Positions 63,298 through 64,000 of a DNA stretch of 64,000 nucleotides are shown here, piece after piece. The stretch is from Trichomonas vaginalis G3 (Eukaryota > Parabasalia > Trichomonadida > Trichomonadidae). The notes below the pieces were generated by a model, which did no database searches, had not been told where the DNA came from, and saw only the letters and a program-made list of their open reading frames with translations. Numbering within the stretch: position 1 is the first letter of the stretch; each line of letters starts with the position of its first letter. A program made the position numbers and the translations under genes. Location: contig NC_067207.1 of NCBI RefSeq assembly GCF_026262505.1, forward strand, positions 17,390,082 to 17,454,081, read 5' to 3'.

Positions 63298-64000
63298 TCC
63301 ATTGAACACTTTAACCAGAAATTCAATTAGTATTTCAAATTTTAAAAATTTCTTCCACTTTTGAAAGTTAATTCAATTCTCATTCAAATAGATCTGATTT
63401 TCGTTCTTTTTTGCATTATTTGCTTAAGAATTGTGGTCTCATTTCAATTAACAACTCATAGAAAAGCACTTTTTCAATTTGAATATTTTGAAAGAAAATC
63501 GATATCTTTCCAACTGTAAGGATTTGTCTGGATTCGTTCAAATGGATAGAATAACTATTGTCATAAATGGAGACTTCAAATGATTTGATGAATATATCGG
63601 TAAATGTTATTCCGGAATAGAAAAATTGGATTAAACAATATTAACAAATACTATTAGTCATAAATCAAAGAAACACATTTGAGAATTATATTTATTTCAT
63701 TTTTATATAAAATATATTGCATTTTGTTATAAAATATATTGTTTTTGATAAATTAATGATACCTATATTAAATTTTGTCAACAATTATCAATTTAGTGAG
63801 CCGGGATTGATTCTCATTAAATATTTTTATAAGTTCATATTCAATTTCATCTGAAGCAGAAGCAACATTTGTGAAAAAGCAATTTCTTGGAATTTCTATG
63901 CAATCGTATTGGAAAAATCAAATAATATTAAAAGAATTAAGGTGGAATCAAAAAATTTTTCGTCTTTTGGGTCATTAACAGTCGAATGAAAGATACAAAG
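63298..64000. other. Intergenic to the window edge
   Basis: A+T-rich; no gene, RNA or repeat could be supported. Confidence 0.45.

Noticed and set aside
1-64000. Spliceosomal introns and CRISPR arrays
   Set aside because: I looked for the trichomonad intron signals (GTATGT with ACTAACACACAG) in and around host genes and saw none; the tandem repeats lack unique spacers of CRISPR type.

Overview
The window is A+T-rich, with compact intronless protein genes on both strands and a standard genetic code. Several content clues point to a parabasalid protist of the Trichomonas/Tritrichomonas type: a complete Maverick (Polinton) element, BspA-type leucine-rich-repeat and Thr/Pro-repeat surface proteins, a short R2R3-type Myb protein, divergent CAMK-like kinases, and TCA-type initiator (Inr) motifs within about 20 bases of many start codons. 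I cannot name the species from sequence alone.

Layout. 1-7.0 kb: 3' part of a divergent dynein heavy chain. 7.4-8.4 kb: CAMK-like kinase. 8.4-11.7 kb: gene-free, holding a 1.6 kb terminal-inverted-repeat (TIR) element, a perfect three-way-junction fold, a 120-bp tandem array and a duplicated hairpin pair. 11.7-17.6 kb: PP6 regulatory subunit-like (SAPS) gene, a frameshifted ubiquitin-like gene, a 1.05 kb TIR element and ribosomal protein eL8. 18.4-24.6 kb: giant USP-type deubiquitinase. 25.3-26.4 kb: a third TIR element. 26.5-30.8 kb: three minus-strand genes (a small one, a coiled-coil protein and a multi-pass membrane protein). 31.7-33.9 kb: a DNA element with 274-bp TIRs carrying a tRNA-like Pol III promoter, ending 69 bp before a single-pass surface protein gene. 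34.9-37.8 kb: a small ubiquitin-like gene and a second CAMK-like kinase.

39,220-54,806 is a full-length Maverick/Polinton of 15,587 bp. It has a 6-bp TACGTA target duplication and 741-bp TIRs that each carry a gene. It retains packaging ATPase, protein-primed PolB (with an HNH-like insertion), primase-helicase, integrase and capsid regions. It is broken, with roughly ten breaks, but its near-identical TIRs indicate a recent insertion. It lies immediately upstream of a heterotrimeric G-protein alpha gene.

54.9-64 kb: G-alpha, a Myb-like regulator, elongator tRNA-Met(CAT), a VPS9-like gene starting 44 bp after the tRNA, a BspA-like surface protein, a decayed gene of unknown family and a beta-helix/TP-repeat surface protein.

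How it fits together. The host genes are independent units covering signalling (kinases, G-alpha, PP6R, VPS9), ubiquitin metabolism, translation and cell surface; no operon logic is visible. Mobile DNA fills most of the larger intergenic gaps: four TIR elements and the Maverick occupy over 21 kb. Two of these insertions stop within about 70 bp of host start codons.
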